Positions 26,664 through 35,486 of a stretch of 64,000 nucleotides of DNA are shown in pieces (position 1 is the stretch's first letter; the number at the start of each line of letters is the position of its first letter). A model generated the notes under the pieces. The model did not search any database and was not told the DNA's origin. It saw only the letters and a program-made list of their open reading frames with translations. This DNA comes from Xanthomonas hortorum (GTDB taxonomy: Bacteria; Pseudomonadota; Gammaproteobacteria; Xanthomonadales; Xanthomonadaceae), in NCBI RefSeq assembly GCF_002940005.1, contig NZ_MDEF01000008.1; one strand, written 5' to 3'. Both the position numbers and the translations under genes were made by a program.

Positions 26664-27554
26664 ATGTCCGAGTCTCTCTTTTCAACCTCCGAATGTGCCT
26701 TCACCCACGCGCCGCTCGATCGTGGCGATCTGTTGCGTGACGATCCCGATGCCTTGGCGCGTCTGTGGCCGCAGGGCCGCGTCTTGTTGCTCGATGCCAA
26801 GGGCGCTGCGCTCGCCGACGCGCAGGGTCAACCCTTGCTGATGGAGGGCGCGGCGCTTGGCGACGGGCCGGAGCCGGCGATTTTTCTGGGCCTGCGCGAT
26901 GACGTCGGCTGGTTTTGCTTGCCGGCCGATCAGAGCGGCGTACAGGCGCCGCAAAGCATCGATCTGCGGCAGGCCGCTGCCGATTGGCCGGCCGACATCG
27001 CCACAGCCTTCGCCTACGCGCGCGCGATGTTGCATTGGCAGTCGCGCACGCGGTTTTGCGGCGTGTGTGGCGGGGCGATCGCCTTCCGGCGTGCCGGCTT
27101 CATCGCGCATTGCACGCAGTGTCGGACCGAGCATTACCCGCGCGTGGATCCGGCCATCATCGTGGCGGTCAGCGATGGCGCGCGCGTGTTGCTGGGGCGC
27201 CAGGCAAGTTGGGCGCCGGGGCGGTATTCGGTGATTGCCGGCTTCGTCGAACCCGGCGAATCGCTGGAGCAGACCGTGGCGCGTGAAGTCTTCGAAGAAA
27301 CCCGCGTCGTGGTGCAGGACTGTCGTTATCTAGGCGCGCAACCGTGGCCCTTCCCGGGTGCGTTGATGCTGGGCTTTACCGCGCGTGCTGCAGCCACCGA
27401 GGTGCCGCAGGTGACCGGTGAGCTGGAAGACGCGCGTTGGGTCACGCATGCCGAGGTCACCGCTGCATTGGCGGGCGAGGGCAGCATCGGCTTGCCGCCA
27501 CGTATTTCCATCGCGCGCGCGCTGATCGAGCACTGGCACCGCACGCATGGCTGA
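26664..27554 (+). CDS. nudC: NADH pyrophosphatase NudC
   Basis: A 296-residue Nudix hydrolase for NADH and NAD-capped RNA. Zinc ribbon FCGVCGG...CTQC, then YPRVDPAIIVAVSDG, and Nudix box GFVEPGESLEQTVAREVFEETRV with the NudC-specific SQPWPFP-like AQPWPFPGALMLGF. Start chosen at ATG 26664 (MSESLFSTSE); ATG 26637 in frame is nearly as good and would add nine residues. Confidence 0.92.
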   Translation: MSESLFSTSECAFTHAPLDRGDLLRDDPDALARLWPQGRVLLLDAKGAALADAQGQPLLMEGAALGDGPEPAIFLGLRDDVGWFCLPADQSGVQAPQSIDLRQAAADWPADIATAFAYARAMLHWQSRTRFCGVCGGAIAFRRAGFIAHCTQCRTEHYPRVDPAIIVAVSDGARVLLGRQASWAPGRYSVIAGFVEPGESLEQTVAREVFEETRVVVQDCRYLGAQPWPFPGALMLGFTARAAATEVPQVTGELEDARWVTHAEVTAALAGEGSIGLPPRISIARALIEHWHRTHG

Positions 27555-27633
27555 GCCTGGCCGATCATTGCAACGCGGGCAGATCAGGTGCGCTGTCGTC
27601 GGCTCGGCTAGACTCGGCTGAGGAGGCCCACCC

Positions 27634-28527
27634 ATGTTCACCACCCTGGTTGCTGTCGTCGTCGCACTCGCACTGGGGCACCTGGTGCCTGCTCACGTGG
27701 TGCGGCTGCGGCGTTTTGAATGGTTCGCCCACTGGTTGCGCCGGCTGGACAGTCATGCGGCCGGGCGCGGTGCGTGGCAGGGGCGCTATGGCGTGCTGCT
27801 GGCGCTGTTGCCGGCCTTGCTGGTTGTCCTGCTGCTGCAATGGCTGCTGGACGACGTGTGGCGCGGTTTTCTGGCCTTGCTGTTCGGTGTGGCGGTGCTG
27901 GCCTGGACCTGGGGGCCGCGCGATCTGGATCGCGATGTGGAAGCGGTGATCGATGCCGACGAGCCCGGCGCGCGTCGCGATGCGATTGCGCAGTTGCAGG
28001 CAGCCGGCGGCAGCGTGCACGAAGATGCGCCGTCGCTGGTGGAAGCGGTGGTGGTCAACGGCCTGCGGCGCTGGTTCGCAGTGTTGTGGTGGTTTTTGCT
28101 GCTGGGGCCGTTCGGGGCTGTGCTGTATCGGCTCACGGCATTGGCGGTGGAAAGCCCGCTGTCGGTACTGCTGCCGCCACGCAATCTGGCCGGCGCGCGT
28201 TGGCTGCTGGCCGCGCTGGAATGGCCGGTGGCGCAGTTGATCACCGTCTCGATGGCGCTGGTGGGCAATTTCGACACGGTGTTCCGCGCCTGGCGGCAAG
28301 CGCACGGCAATCGCTGGTCGTTGGAGCCGCATTTTCTCGGTGCGGTGGCGCGTGCCAGCGTCAGTGCCGAACTACGCGAGGAAGCGCACGACTACACCGA
28401 TTCGGGGCTGGTGCCGGTGTGGCGCCGCCTGCCGGAAGTGCGCGATGCGATGAGCCTGGTCTGGCGCGTGCTGCTGCTGTGGATGGTGGTGCTGGCGTTG
28501 CTGGTGATTGCCGGGTGGGTGCGGTAG
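27634..28527 (+). CDS. ampE: AmpE-like inner membrane protein
   Basis: A 297-residue membrane protein with four or more hydrophobic segments (residues 1-18, 48-62, 65-85, 152-172, 272-294). Its GAVLYRLT and EDAPSLVEAVVVNGLRRWFAVLWW blocks resemble AmpE/CobD-related proteins annotated as beta-lactamase regulatory signalling modulators. The role of AmpE is poorly defined. No ampD gene is next to it here. Confidence 0.75.
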   Translation: MFTTLVAVVVALALGHLVPAHVVRLRRFEWFAHWLRRLDSHAAGRGAWQGRYGVLLALLPALLVVLLLQWLLDDVWRGFLALLFGVAVLAWTWGPRDLDRDVEAVIDADEPGARRDAIAQLQAAGGSVHEDAPSLVEAVVVNGLRRWFAVLWWFLLLGPFGAVLYRLTALAVESPLSVLLPPRNLAGARWLLAALEWPVAQLITVSMALVGNFDTVFRAWRQAHGNRWSLEPHFLGAVARASVSAELREEAHDYTDSGLVPVWRRLPEVRDAMSLVWRVLLLWMVVLALLVIAGWVR

Positions 28528-28568
28528 GTGCCCAGTCTGATTTCGATCGAGCGGCTGTTCGCGACCTG

Positions 28569-28979
28569 CTAACCCGGTGCCAGCAAGGTAAACGGGTACC
28601 AAGGCAAATTCCTGGCAACCCAATACGTCGGCAACGCCCATAACCAGAACTTCGGTTCGGACATCACTGCCACGACGGGTGCGAACCAGCGCGCGCGCCA
28701 GCCGGCTTTCCAGGCGATCAGGCCGGGCAGGGTGAACAGGCCGAGCACGGCGGCGGGGTTCATTGCGAAGGCGCCGGGCAGATCGAAATGCACCACCGCG
28801 TACAGCGCGCGGGTCATGCCGCAACCGGGGCAATAGCAGCCAGTCACGGCACGGAATACGCAAGGCGGGAACGGGCTGTTGCTCGCGTTCGGATCGAAGC
28901 GATACAACAAGCTCACGCCAAAGGCGGCCACGCTGGTGGCCGCCCCGAGTCCAAGCCAATGGCGTGGACGCAACTCCAT
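28569..28979 (-). CDS. DUF2752 membrane protein
   Basis: A 136-residue protein with the DUF2752 signature CPFRAVTG-type CVFRAVTGCYCPGCGMTRAL, a cysteine cluster next to hydrophobic segments. Its ATG overlaps the stop of the upstream CD225-like gene in TAATG, so the two are translationally coupled. Function unknown; the CxxCG cysteines could bind metal or form disulfides. Confidence 0.8.
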   Translation of the reverse strand: MELRPRHWLGLGAATSVAAFGVSLLYRFDPNASNSPFPPCVFRAVTGCYCPGCGMTRALYAVVHFDLPGAFAMNPAAVLGLFTLPGLIAWKAGWRARWFAPVVAVMSEPKFWLWALPTYWVARNLPWYPFTLLAPG

Positions 28980-29323
28980 TACTGCATGTGCTGCAACTGC
29001 TGCATGTAGTCCATGTAGCCCTGCATGCCGCCGGTGGCGACCATGCCGATGTTGATCAGCAGACCGATGACGGCCAGCACGCTGGTCACGATGCACCAGG
29101 TCTTGGCGGTATTGGAGGCGCGACGTGCGCCGTCGATGTCGCCCTGGTTGAGCAGGCCGTTGACCTTGCTGGAGAACACGATCGCCACGATGCCGCTGAT
29201 CAGGGCCGGGCAGCACAGGCAGAAGCCGAGCACGGTGGAGACGATCGCCCAGATCAGGTGGTTGGGGACCGGGCCGGGTGCGGCGCTGGACGAGGGATGG
29301 ATCGGCGGTGGGATGGCACTCAT
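28979..29323 (-). CDS. CD225/dispanin-domain membrane protein
   Basis: A 114-residue protein with a Pro-rich N-terminus and two hydrophobic helices. IWAIVSTVLGFCLCCPALISGIVAIVFSSKVN matches the CD225/dispanin pattern, including the double-cysteine turn and the basic loop NGLLNQGDIDGARRAS. Function in bacteria is not established; eukaryotic relatives (IFITM) act in membranes. It is followed by the DUF2752 gene with an ATG overlap. GGAGC precedes the ATG. Confidence 0.8.
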   Translation of the reverse strand: MSAIPPPIHPSSSAAPGPVPNHLIWAIVSTVLGFCLCCPALISGIVAIVFSSKVNGLLNQGDIDGARRASNTAKTWCIVTSVLAVIGLLINIGMVATGGMQGYMDYMQQLQHMQ

Positions 29324-29641
29324 GGTGAAGCTCCTTGGGTGGTAAACGACTGCGAACTGATGGGTGAGTGGGGAGGGTTATCGGGTGCGTGCCGCAGCAA
29401 TGGCGACGGTCGTAGGCATGGGTACACAACGGCCGCACATGGTTACCGGCGCGATCGCCGGCCGCTGCAATGAGCAGCAGCAGCCGATCGCGGCAGATGC
29501 CTCAGGCGCGATGATGTTGAGCACGACCACTTCCCCCAAGACGACCTGTCGCGTTCGCCAGGCGAGCGCGGCGGCAAAACGTGTGATGGCGCACAGGCTA
29601 CTCGCGGCGCGCGACGGACGCAAAGCCCGCGCTCGCCGCAC
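29324..29641. other. Intergenic region between CD225 gene and acyltransferase fusion
   Basis: 318 bp. An 87-codon minus-strand frame (29378-29641) exists but has the amino-acid makeup of antisense noise. Nothing else was seen. Confidence 0.5.
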
Positions 29642-31564
29642 TTATGGCTGATCCTGACGCAGCGCCCGCACCTGCTGTTCGAGCAGCGCGGCGGTCGCCT
29701 CGTTGCCAGGAACCGCTGCCGCGGCGGCCACTTCGATATGCGCGCGCATCCTGCGCGGCACGCGCATGCGGCCCAGACGGGTGTCGCGGCGGCTCCACAT
29801 GCTCGACCACATGCCGCGCAGCGCCATCGGAATCACCGGCACCTGGCGGCGCTCGAGAATCTTTTCCACGCCAGATTTGAACGACGCAATCTCGCCATCC
29901 TTGGTCAATGCGCCCTCGGGGAAGATGCACACCAGCTCGCCGTCGGCCAGCGCCGCATCGATGCGGTCGAAGGCCTGCTGCATCAGCGCGGGGTCTTCGC
30001 GCGCGCCGGCGATCGGGATGGCCTTGGCGGTGCGGAAGATCCAGCGCATCACCGGGATACGGAAGATCTTGTAGTACATGACAAAGCGTACCGGGCGCGG
30101 AATCACCGCCGACAGGATCAGCGCGTCCATGTAGCTGACGTGGTTGCACACCAGCAGCGCGGCGCCTTCGTCGGGCACGTGGCGCTCGATGCCGTGCAGG
30201 CGCGGCCGATACAGCGCGCTCACCAGCACCCAGCTGAGAAAGCGCATCAGGAACTCGGGCACCAGGGTGAAGATCCACAGCGCCACTAGCGTATTGGCCA
30301 GCGCCAGGGCCAGGAACACCTGCGGAATGCTCAGGCCCGGCAGCGGAACGCGCACGCCGAACAGCACCAGCTGCGGCAGCTGCAGCGCGATGCCGATGAT
30401 GGCCGCAGTGACGATGAACAACGAGTTCTGGATATTGAGCCCGGCAATCACCCGCGAGAGTTCGGCCTTGGGCGTGCGGCTCTGGATCAGCGCAAACAAC
30501 GGCACCACAAACAAACCGGTGAACAGGCCGATGCCGACCAGATCCACGATCAAACGCACGCTGCCGGGCTGCTGCACGAACTGGCTGATCGACAGATTGC
30601 TGGCGGGCGCAGCGCCCGGGCGCGCGAAATAAAGATCCAGCAAAAACGCGCTGATGCCGAACGCACCCAGCGGCACCAACCCGATTTCCACGGTGCGCCC
30701 AGACAGCCGTTCGCACAGCAACGACCCCACGCCGGTGCCGATCGAAAACAGCGCCAGCGCGAAGACGTACAGATCCTGCTGGCCGCCAAGATTGACCTGC
30801 GCGTAAGTCGGCAACTGGGCGGTCAGCACGGTGCCGACGAACCAGAACCACGACACCCCGAGCACCGCGTTGCGCACCGCCGGCGTGCGCCGGGTCAGGC
30901 GCATGATGGCGCGCGATTCGGGAATGGGGTTCCAGTTGATGGTCAGCTCGGGCGCGCCGGCATCGACCTTGGGCACCAGCCGCGCGACCAGGTTGCCGGT
31001 CACGGCAATCGCAATGACCGCAGTGGCCGCGGCCTCCGGTCCGTGGCTGCCGGCGATCTGGAAGATCAGCCCGCCGAAGATCATGCCGCACAGGATCGAG
31101 ATCGAGGTGCCCATCTCGACCAGACCGTTGCCGCCGGTGAGTTCCTCGGGTTTGAGCACCGAGGGCAGGATCGAGTATTTCACCGGCCCGAACAGCGTGG
31201 ACTGCAGGCCGGTGCAGAACAGCGCGATCAGCAAGATCGGCATGTTCTCGGTGAGAAAGCCCACCGCCGCCAGCGACATGATCGCGATCTCCATCGTGGT
31301 GGTGATCACGATGAGTTTCTGCTTCTCCAGCTTCTCTGCAATTTGCCCGGCCAGCGCGGAGAACAGGAAGTACGGCAGGATGAACAATGCCGGCGCCAGA
31401 TTGGTGTAGAGCGTGCGCTGCGCCGCATCGATGCCCAGGTAGAACAACAGGCCGATGATGGCCTGCCGATAGACATTGTCGTTGAACGCGCCCAACGCCT
31501 GCACGGCGAAGAACGGCAAGAAGCGGCGCTGCCTGAGCAGGGCGAACTGACTGTGACCGGACAT
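29642..31564 (-). CDS. MFS transporter fused to acylglycerophosphate acyltransferase
   Basis: A 640-residue two-part membrane protein. Residues 1-415 form a 12-helix MFS domain like the lysophospholipid flippase LplT (FFAVQALGAFNDNVYRQA). Residues 435-625 form a PlsC acyltransferase domain with the catalytic NHVSYMDA (H-x4-D) and FPEG motifs. LplT-Aas type fusions flip lysophospholipids inward and reacylate them, which suggests membrane phospholipid repair. The AMP-binding domain of Aas is absent. The start ATG 31564 gives the LplT-like N-terminus; a longer overlapping frame in another phase is not coding. Confidence 0.85.
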   Translation of the reverse strand: MSGHSQFALLRQRRFLPFFAVQALGAFNDNVYRQAIIGLLFYLGIDAAQRTLYTNLAPALFILPYFLFSALAGQIAEKLEKQKLIVITTTMEIAIMSLAAVGFLTENMPILLIALFCTGLQSTLFGPVKYSILPSVLKPEELTGGNGLVEMGTSISILCGMIFGGLIFQIAGSHGPEAAATAVIAIAVTGNLVARLVPKVDAGAPELTINWNPIPESRAIMRLTRRTPAVRNAVLGVSWFWFVGTVLTAQLPTYAQVNLGGQQDLYVFALALFSIGTGVGSLLCERLSGRTVEIGLVPLGAFGISAFLLDLYFARPGAAPASNLSISQFVQQPGSVRLIVDLVGIGLFTGLFVVPLFALIQSRTPKAELSRVIAGLNIQNSLFIVTAAIIGIALQLPQLVLFGVRVPLPGLSIPQVFLALALANTLVALWIFTLVPEFLMRFLSWVLVSALYRPRLHGIERHVPDEGAALLVCNHVSYMDALILSAVIPRPVRFVMYYKIFRIPVMRWIFRTAKAIPIAGAREDPALMQQAFDRIDAALADGELVCIFPEGALTKDGEIASFKSGVEKILERRQVPVIPMALRGMWSSMWSRRDTRLGRMRVPRRMRAHIEVAAAAAVPGNEATAALLEQQVRALRQDQP

Positions 31565-31693
31565 GCAGTTTCCTTTGCGAACGCGCGCAGCCTAGCAGGC
31601 TTCCACGGCGGGCTGGTGCATGGTGCGATGCGCGCTTGGAAGATGCCGCGTCACCGCCCACACTGCGCGCCTCTCCTTACCAGACTCCTGCTC

Positions 31694-32897
31694 ATGACCG
31701 TCGAATCCGCTGCGCATCCACCATTGCCGCGCCGGCTGGTGCTGCTGATGGCCGCCGCCACCGGGCTGGCGGTGGCGAGCAACTACTACGCGCAGCCGTT
31801 GCTGGAGACGTTGGCACAGGCATTCGGGATCCAGGTGCGCAGTGCCGGGGCGGTGGTGACTGCCGCGCAGCTGGCCTATGCGGCCGGGCTGCTGTTGCTG
31901 GTGCCGCTGGGCGACCGGCTGGAGCGGCGCGGGCTGATCGTCGGGCTGTTCGTGCTCAGCGCGCTCGGCCTGCTGGTGAGCGCGGCCTCGCACAGCTTCG
32001 GCATGTTGCTGGCGGGCACCATCGTGACCGGTGCCAGCTCGGTGGCGGCGCAGATTCTGGTGCCGTTTGCGGCGACCCTGGCCGCGCCCAAGGAGCGCGG
32101 GCGGGTGATCGGCACGGTGATGAGCGGGTTGCTGCTGGGCATCCTGCTGGCGCGCACGGCCGCCGGGGTGCTGGCCGGTGTTGGCGGCTGGCATACGGTG
32201 TACTGGATCGCCTCCGGCCTGTTGCTGGTCACCGCCTGGCTGCTGTGGCGCGGGCTGCCGCGGCATCCGGGCAATGCGCAGCTGTCGTATCCGCAGTTGG
32301 TGGGATCGGTACTGACGCTGCTGCGCGACGCTGCTGCGCGACGATGCGGTGCTGCGTTCGCGCGCGGTGCTGGGCGGGCTGATCTTTGCCGGCTTCAGCA
32401 TGTTCTGGACCACGCTGGCGTTTTTGCTGTCCGGGCCAAGTTATGGCTATGGCACAGCGGTGATCGGGCTGTTCGGTTTGATCGGTGCGGCTGGTGCGCT
32501 GGCCGCCAATCGCTCCGGGCATTGGTCCGATCACGGGCATGGCGATCGGGTCAGTTGGGGCGGTCTGGTGATGTTGCTGCTGTCGTGGGGATTGCTGGCG
32601 TTTGCGCCGCAATCGATCGGCTTGCTGATCGTCGGCGTGCTGCTGCTGGATATCGCAGTGCAAGGCGTACATATCGCCAACCAGAGCGTGATCTATCAGC
32701 GCAATCCCCATGCACGCAACCGCATTACCTCGGCCTACATCACCTGCTACTTCATCGGCGGCGCGGTGGGTTCGACATTAGGCACGGCGGCGTATGCGCA
32801 GGCCGGCTGGAATGGCGTGGTGATCGGTGGCGCGGTTCTGGCTGTGGCGGCGTTGGGGTGGGTGGGGCTGAGCGTGTCGCGCAAGCAGTGGAAGTAA
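31694..32897 (+). pseudogene. MFS transporter broken by a 13-bp tandem duplication
   Basis: The gene begins at ATG 31694 (MTVESAAHPPL) and encodes an MFS transporter whose first ~210 residues are continuous, including YYAQPLLETLA and LGDRLERRG. At 32317-32342 the 13-mer GCTGCTGCGCGAC is present twice in tandem and shifts the frame by one. The remaining sequence continues in the next frame, LRSRAVLGGLIFAGFSMFW to the end at 32897. Removing one copy restores LTLLRDDAVLRSRAVLGG. It is a recent, clean loss of function, or a phase-variable site. The family pattern fits small-molecule efflux permeases; substrate unknown. Confidence 0.85.
32317..32342 (+). repeat. Perfect 13-bp tandem duplication
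   Basis: GCTGCTGCGCGAC at 32317-32329 repeated at 32330-32342 inside the MFS gene. It causes a +1 shift. Slipped-strand mispairing is the probable origin. Confidence 0.95.
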
Positions 32898-33030
32898 GTG
32901 CGGCTGACAGAGCGACGGCGCGGCCATCGGATGAAGGTGGCCTGTGCTTGCATCGCATCGCCCGTGATCCGGCTGTCCACAGGGATGCTGCAGTGGTTGC
33001 GCGGCATCCGTGCCCACAGGCAAGGACGCG

Positions 33031-35295
33031 TTAGGCCTTGTTGATCGCCAACCGGGTTGTGCTGTCTGCCGGTGCAGTGGTAACCGCCATCGCCGCAGCA
33101 CGCAGCTTGGGCAACAAGCGCAGGGTCAACGCCAACTGGTCGCGCACCAGGCGCTGCTTGGGCGGTAGTTGCACGGCATGTTGTTCCAGCGCCTCGGCAG
33201 TGGCCACTTCTTCGGTTTCGTCGTGCACCGGCAACGGTTGGCGTTCGCGCAAGGCGGTGGCGATCTCGCCCAGCGCGCGCTGCAGGTAGTCGCCGGCCTG
33301 CGCGATGCTGGGGTCGTGTTCGCCATCAAGTGCGGCGCGGTGCGCGCCCAGTGCAGACAGATAGCCGAGCAAGGTGTTGGACAGCGCCAGGAAGCGGAAG
33401 CCCGCGTCCAGATTGCGCCGATAGCGGCCCGGTTCGCGCAGCATGTTGGACAAGGCCACCGACAATGCGGCATCGGCGTTGTGCATGTCGCGGCGCGCGA
33501 TGCGGTAGGGCAGGTCGTCGCGCATGCCGCTGGCATATTGCTCCAGCACCTGGGTGAGATAGCGCGCGCAGCTGGCCAGCACCGTGGCCATCACCTGGTT
33601 GAGGCGGCGGCCCTGCCAGTCCGGCAGGATCAGGAACGAGGCGGCCGCGGCAATCGCGCAACCGATCAGCGTGTCGATCAGGCGCGGCCAGATCAGCACG
33701 AAACCATCGCCGAGCAGGTTGAAGCAGAACAGCGCCATCACGGTGATGCCGGCGGTGGCCAGCATGTAGCGATCGGTGCGGGTGATGAAGAAGATCAGCG
33801 CGGCGGCCAGCGCCAGCAGCAATTGCACTTCGGTGCCGGGGAACAGCTGCATCAACGCCCAGGTGGCGACCAGGCCGATCAGAGTGCCGGCGATCCGCTG
33901 CACCAGCCGCAGGCGGGTGGCGCCGTAGTTGGGCCGGCACACGAAGGCGGTGGTGAGCAGGATCCAGTAGCCGTTGTCGGCATGGATGGATTGCATGATG
34001 GCGTAGCCGACCACCAGCGCGATGGCCATGCGCAGGCCGTGGCGGAACAGCACCGAGCCGGGCGTGAGTTGCTGGCCCAGGCGTGCGGCCATTTCGCGCA
34101 AGGTATGCGGCGATGAATCGCGCAGACGGGTGTCGAGGTTGTCGCTTGTGGAATCGGATTGCGCCGCCTCCGACAGCTTGCGTTCGATGCTTTGCAGGTT
34201 GGTCACCAGCAGTTCCAGCGCGCCGAGCAGGCGCGCCAATGCGGGATCGGCACGCGCGTGCAGGTAGTCCAGCGATTGACGCAGGTCTTCGGTGGCCAGA
34301 CGGCTGTTGTTGCCGTAATCGAACGGGTGGCGCAGGCGAATCGCCTCGCCCAACGCCGCGCAGGCCTTGCCTTGCAGTGCCAGCAGGCGCTGGCAGCGAT
34401 ACAGCACATCGCTATGGAAGAACGCATCGGTTAGCGCTTCGTAGGGATAGTGCGAGGAACTGGCGCGCTCGTGGAATTCCTGCGCCATGTAATACAGCCG
34501 GAAATACAGGCCCGATTGCACGCCTGGCCGCCCCGAGCGGCCGAAGCGGCTCATGATCGCGGTCTTGGCGGCGTTGAGCGCGCCGACCACCTTGGCGTTC
34601 TGCTCGGCCAGCGCCAGCCGGCGCGCATGCAGGTCGCTTTGCCGCACCGGTTCGAACAAATCGGCCTTGAGCTTGAGATAGCGGCCCAGTTCGAAGAACA
34701 GCCGCGACAGCCGCTCGCGTACCGGGCGGTTGGCGAACAGCAGGGTCCACAGGATCGACAGCACGCCGTACCAGGTGGCGCCGATCAGCAGCAGCGCCGC
34801 ACCGTGCCAGGCGATCAGCGGATCGTGGCTGCCGTGCTGGTCCATGCCGATCATGGCGTAGATCGACAAGGCCACGGTGGCCTGCGCGATCGAGGCATAG
34901 CGCTCGCCCAGTGCGCCGAGCAAGGTCAGCGAAAACGTCGCCACCGCCATGCCGATCACGAATGCCAGCGGATACGGAAACAGCAGCACCACCGACGCCG
35001 CAGCGGCGGCGAAACACAGCAGCGAGAGCAGCACCGATTTGATGCGGCCCAGCCAGTTGTCGTCGGTCTCGGCGATGGCGCTGGCAATGGCGCCAAGAAA
35101 CAGCGCCGGCACCGCGGTGAGTTGCTGCCAGTGCCAGCACACGCCCATCGCCACTGCTAGCGCAATGAACACACGCAGGCCATAGCTGGCCTTTTCATGG
35201 GCCCACAAGCGGCTCAGGCGGGTTTCGAAGGAAGAAGTGGCCACAGTCTCTGCAAGGCAAGGTGCCTGGGCATTATTGCCGCAGGCACGCGCCAT
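33031..35295 (-). CDS. YccS/FUSC-type membrane protein
   Basis: A 754-residue protein with two sets of hydrophobic helices (about residues 40-180 and 435-575) around cytoplasmic regions, the layout of the YccS/FUSC family related to aromatic-acid exporters. The second bundle holds LFRHGLRMAIALVVGYAI and ATRLRLVQRIAGTLIGL typical of the family. A GTG at 35241 (VATSSFETRLSRL) is an alternative start that removes an unstructured N-terminus and may be the true one. Confidence 0.8.
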   Translation of the reverse strand: MARACGNNAQAPCLAETVATSSFETRLSRLWAHEKASYGLRVFIALAVAMGVCWHWQQLTAVPALFLGAIASAIAETDDNWLGRIKSVLLSLLCFAAAAASVVLLFPYPLAFVIGMAVATFSLTLLGALGERYASIAQATVALSIYAMIGMDQHGSHDPLIAWHGAALLLIGATWYGVLSILWTLLFANRPVRERLSRLFFELGRYLKLKADLFEPVRQSDLHARRLALAEQNAKVVGALNAAKTAIMSRFGRSGRPGVQSGLYFRLYYMAQEFHERASSSHYPYEALTDAFFHSDVLYRCQRLLALQGKACAALGEAIRLRHPFDYGNNSRLATEDLRQSLDYLHARADPALARLLGALELLVTNLQSIERKLSEAAQSDSTSDNLDTRLRDSSPHTLREMAARLGQQLTPGSVLFRHGLRMAIALVVGYAIMQSIHADNGYWILLTTAFVCRPNYGATRLRLVQRIAGTLIGLVATWALMQLFPGTEVQLLLALAAALIFFITRTDRYMLATAGITVMALFCFNLLGDGFVLIWPRLIDTLIGCAIAAAASFLILPDWQGRRLNQVMATVLASCARYLTQVLEQYASGMRDDLPYRIARRDMHNADAALSVALSNMLREPGRYRRNLDAGFRFLALSNTLLGYLSALGAHRAALDGEHDPSIAQAGDYLQRALGEIATALRERQPLPVHDETEEVATAEALEQHAVQLPPKQRLVRDQLALTLRLLPKLRAAAMAVTTAPADSTTRLAINKA

Positions 35296-35486
35296 CGGTG
35301 TGGAGGGCGGCTAATTCTTTGTCAGTAGGGCGGCGTTTGTGCGGATTGGAGCCGATTGCGCGACGACGGTGCCTGCGCCGCAGCCCAGCTGCACGTGCCT
35401 GCGCGCAGCTGTGTGAGCTGCGCGTCCGGCCAACTGCACGGGAATGTATCGCGCTTGACGATCTTGCAAGGTGTGGTTGCGAGTGC

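Noticed and set aside
29378..29641. 87-codon minus-strand ORF beside the CD225 gene
   Set aside because: No ribosome site, composition unlike real genes, and no recognised family.
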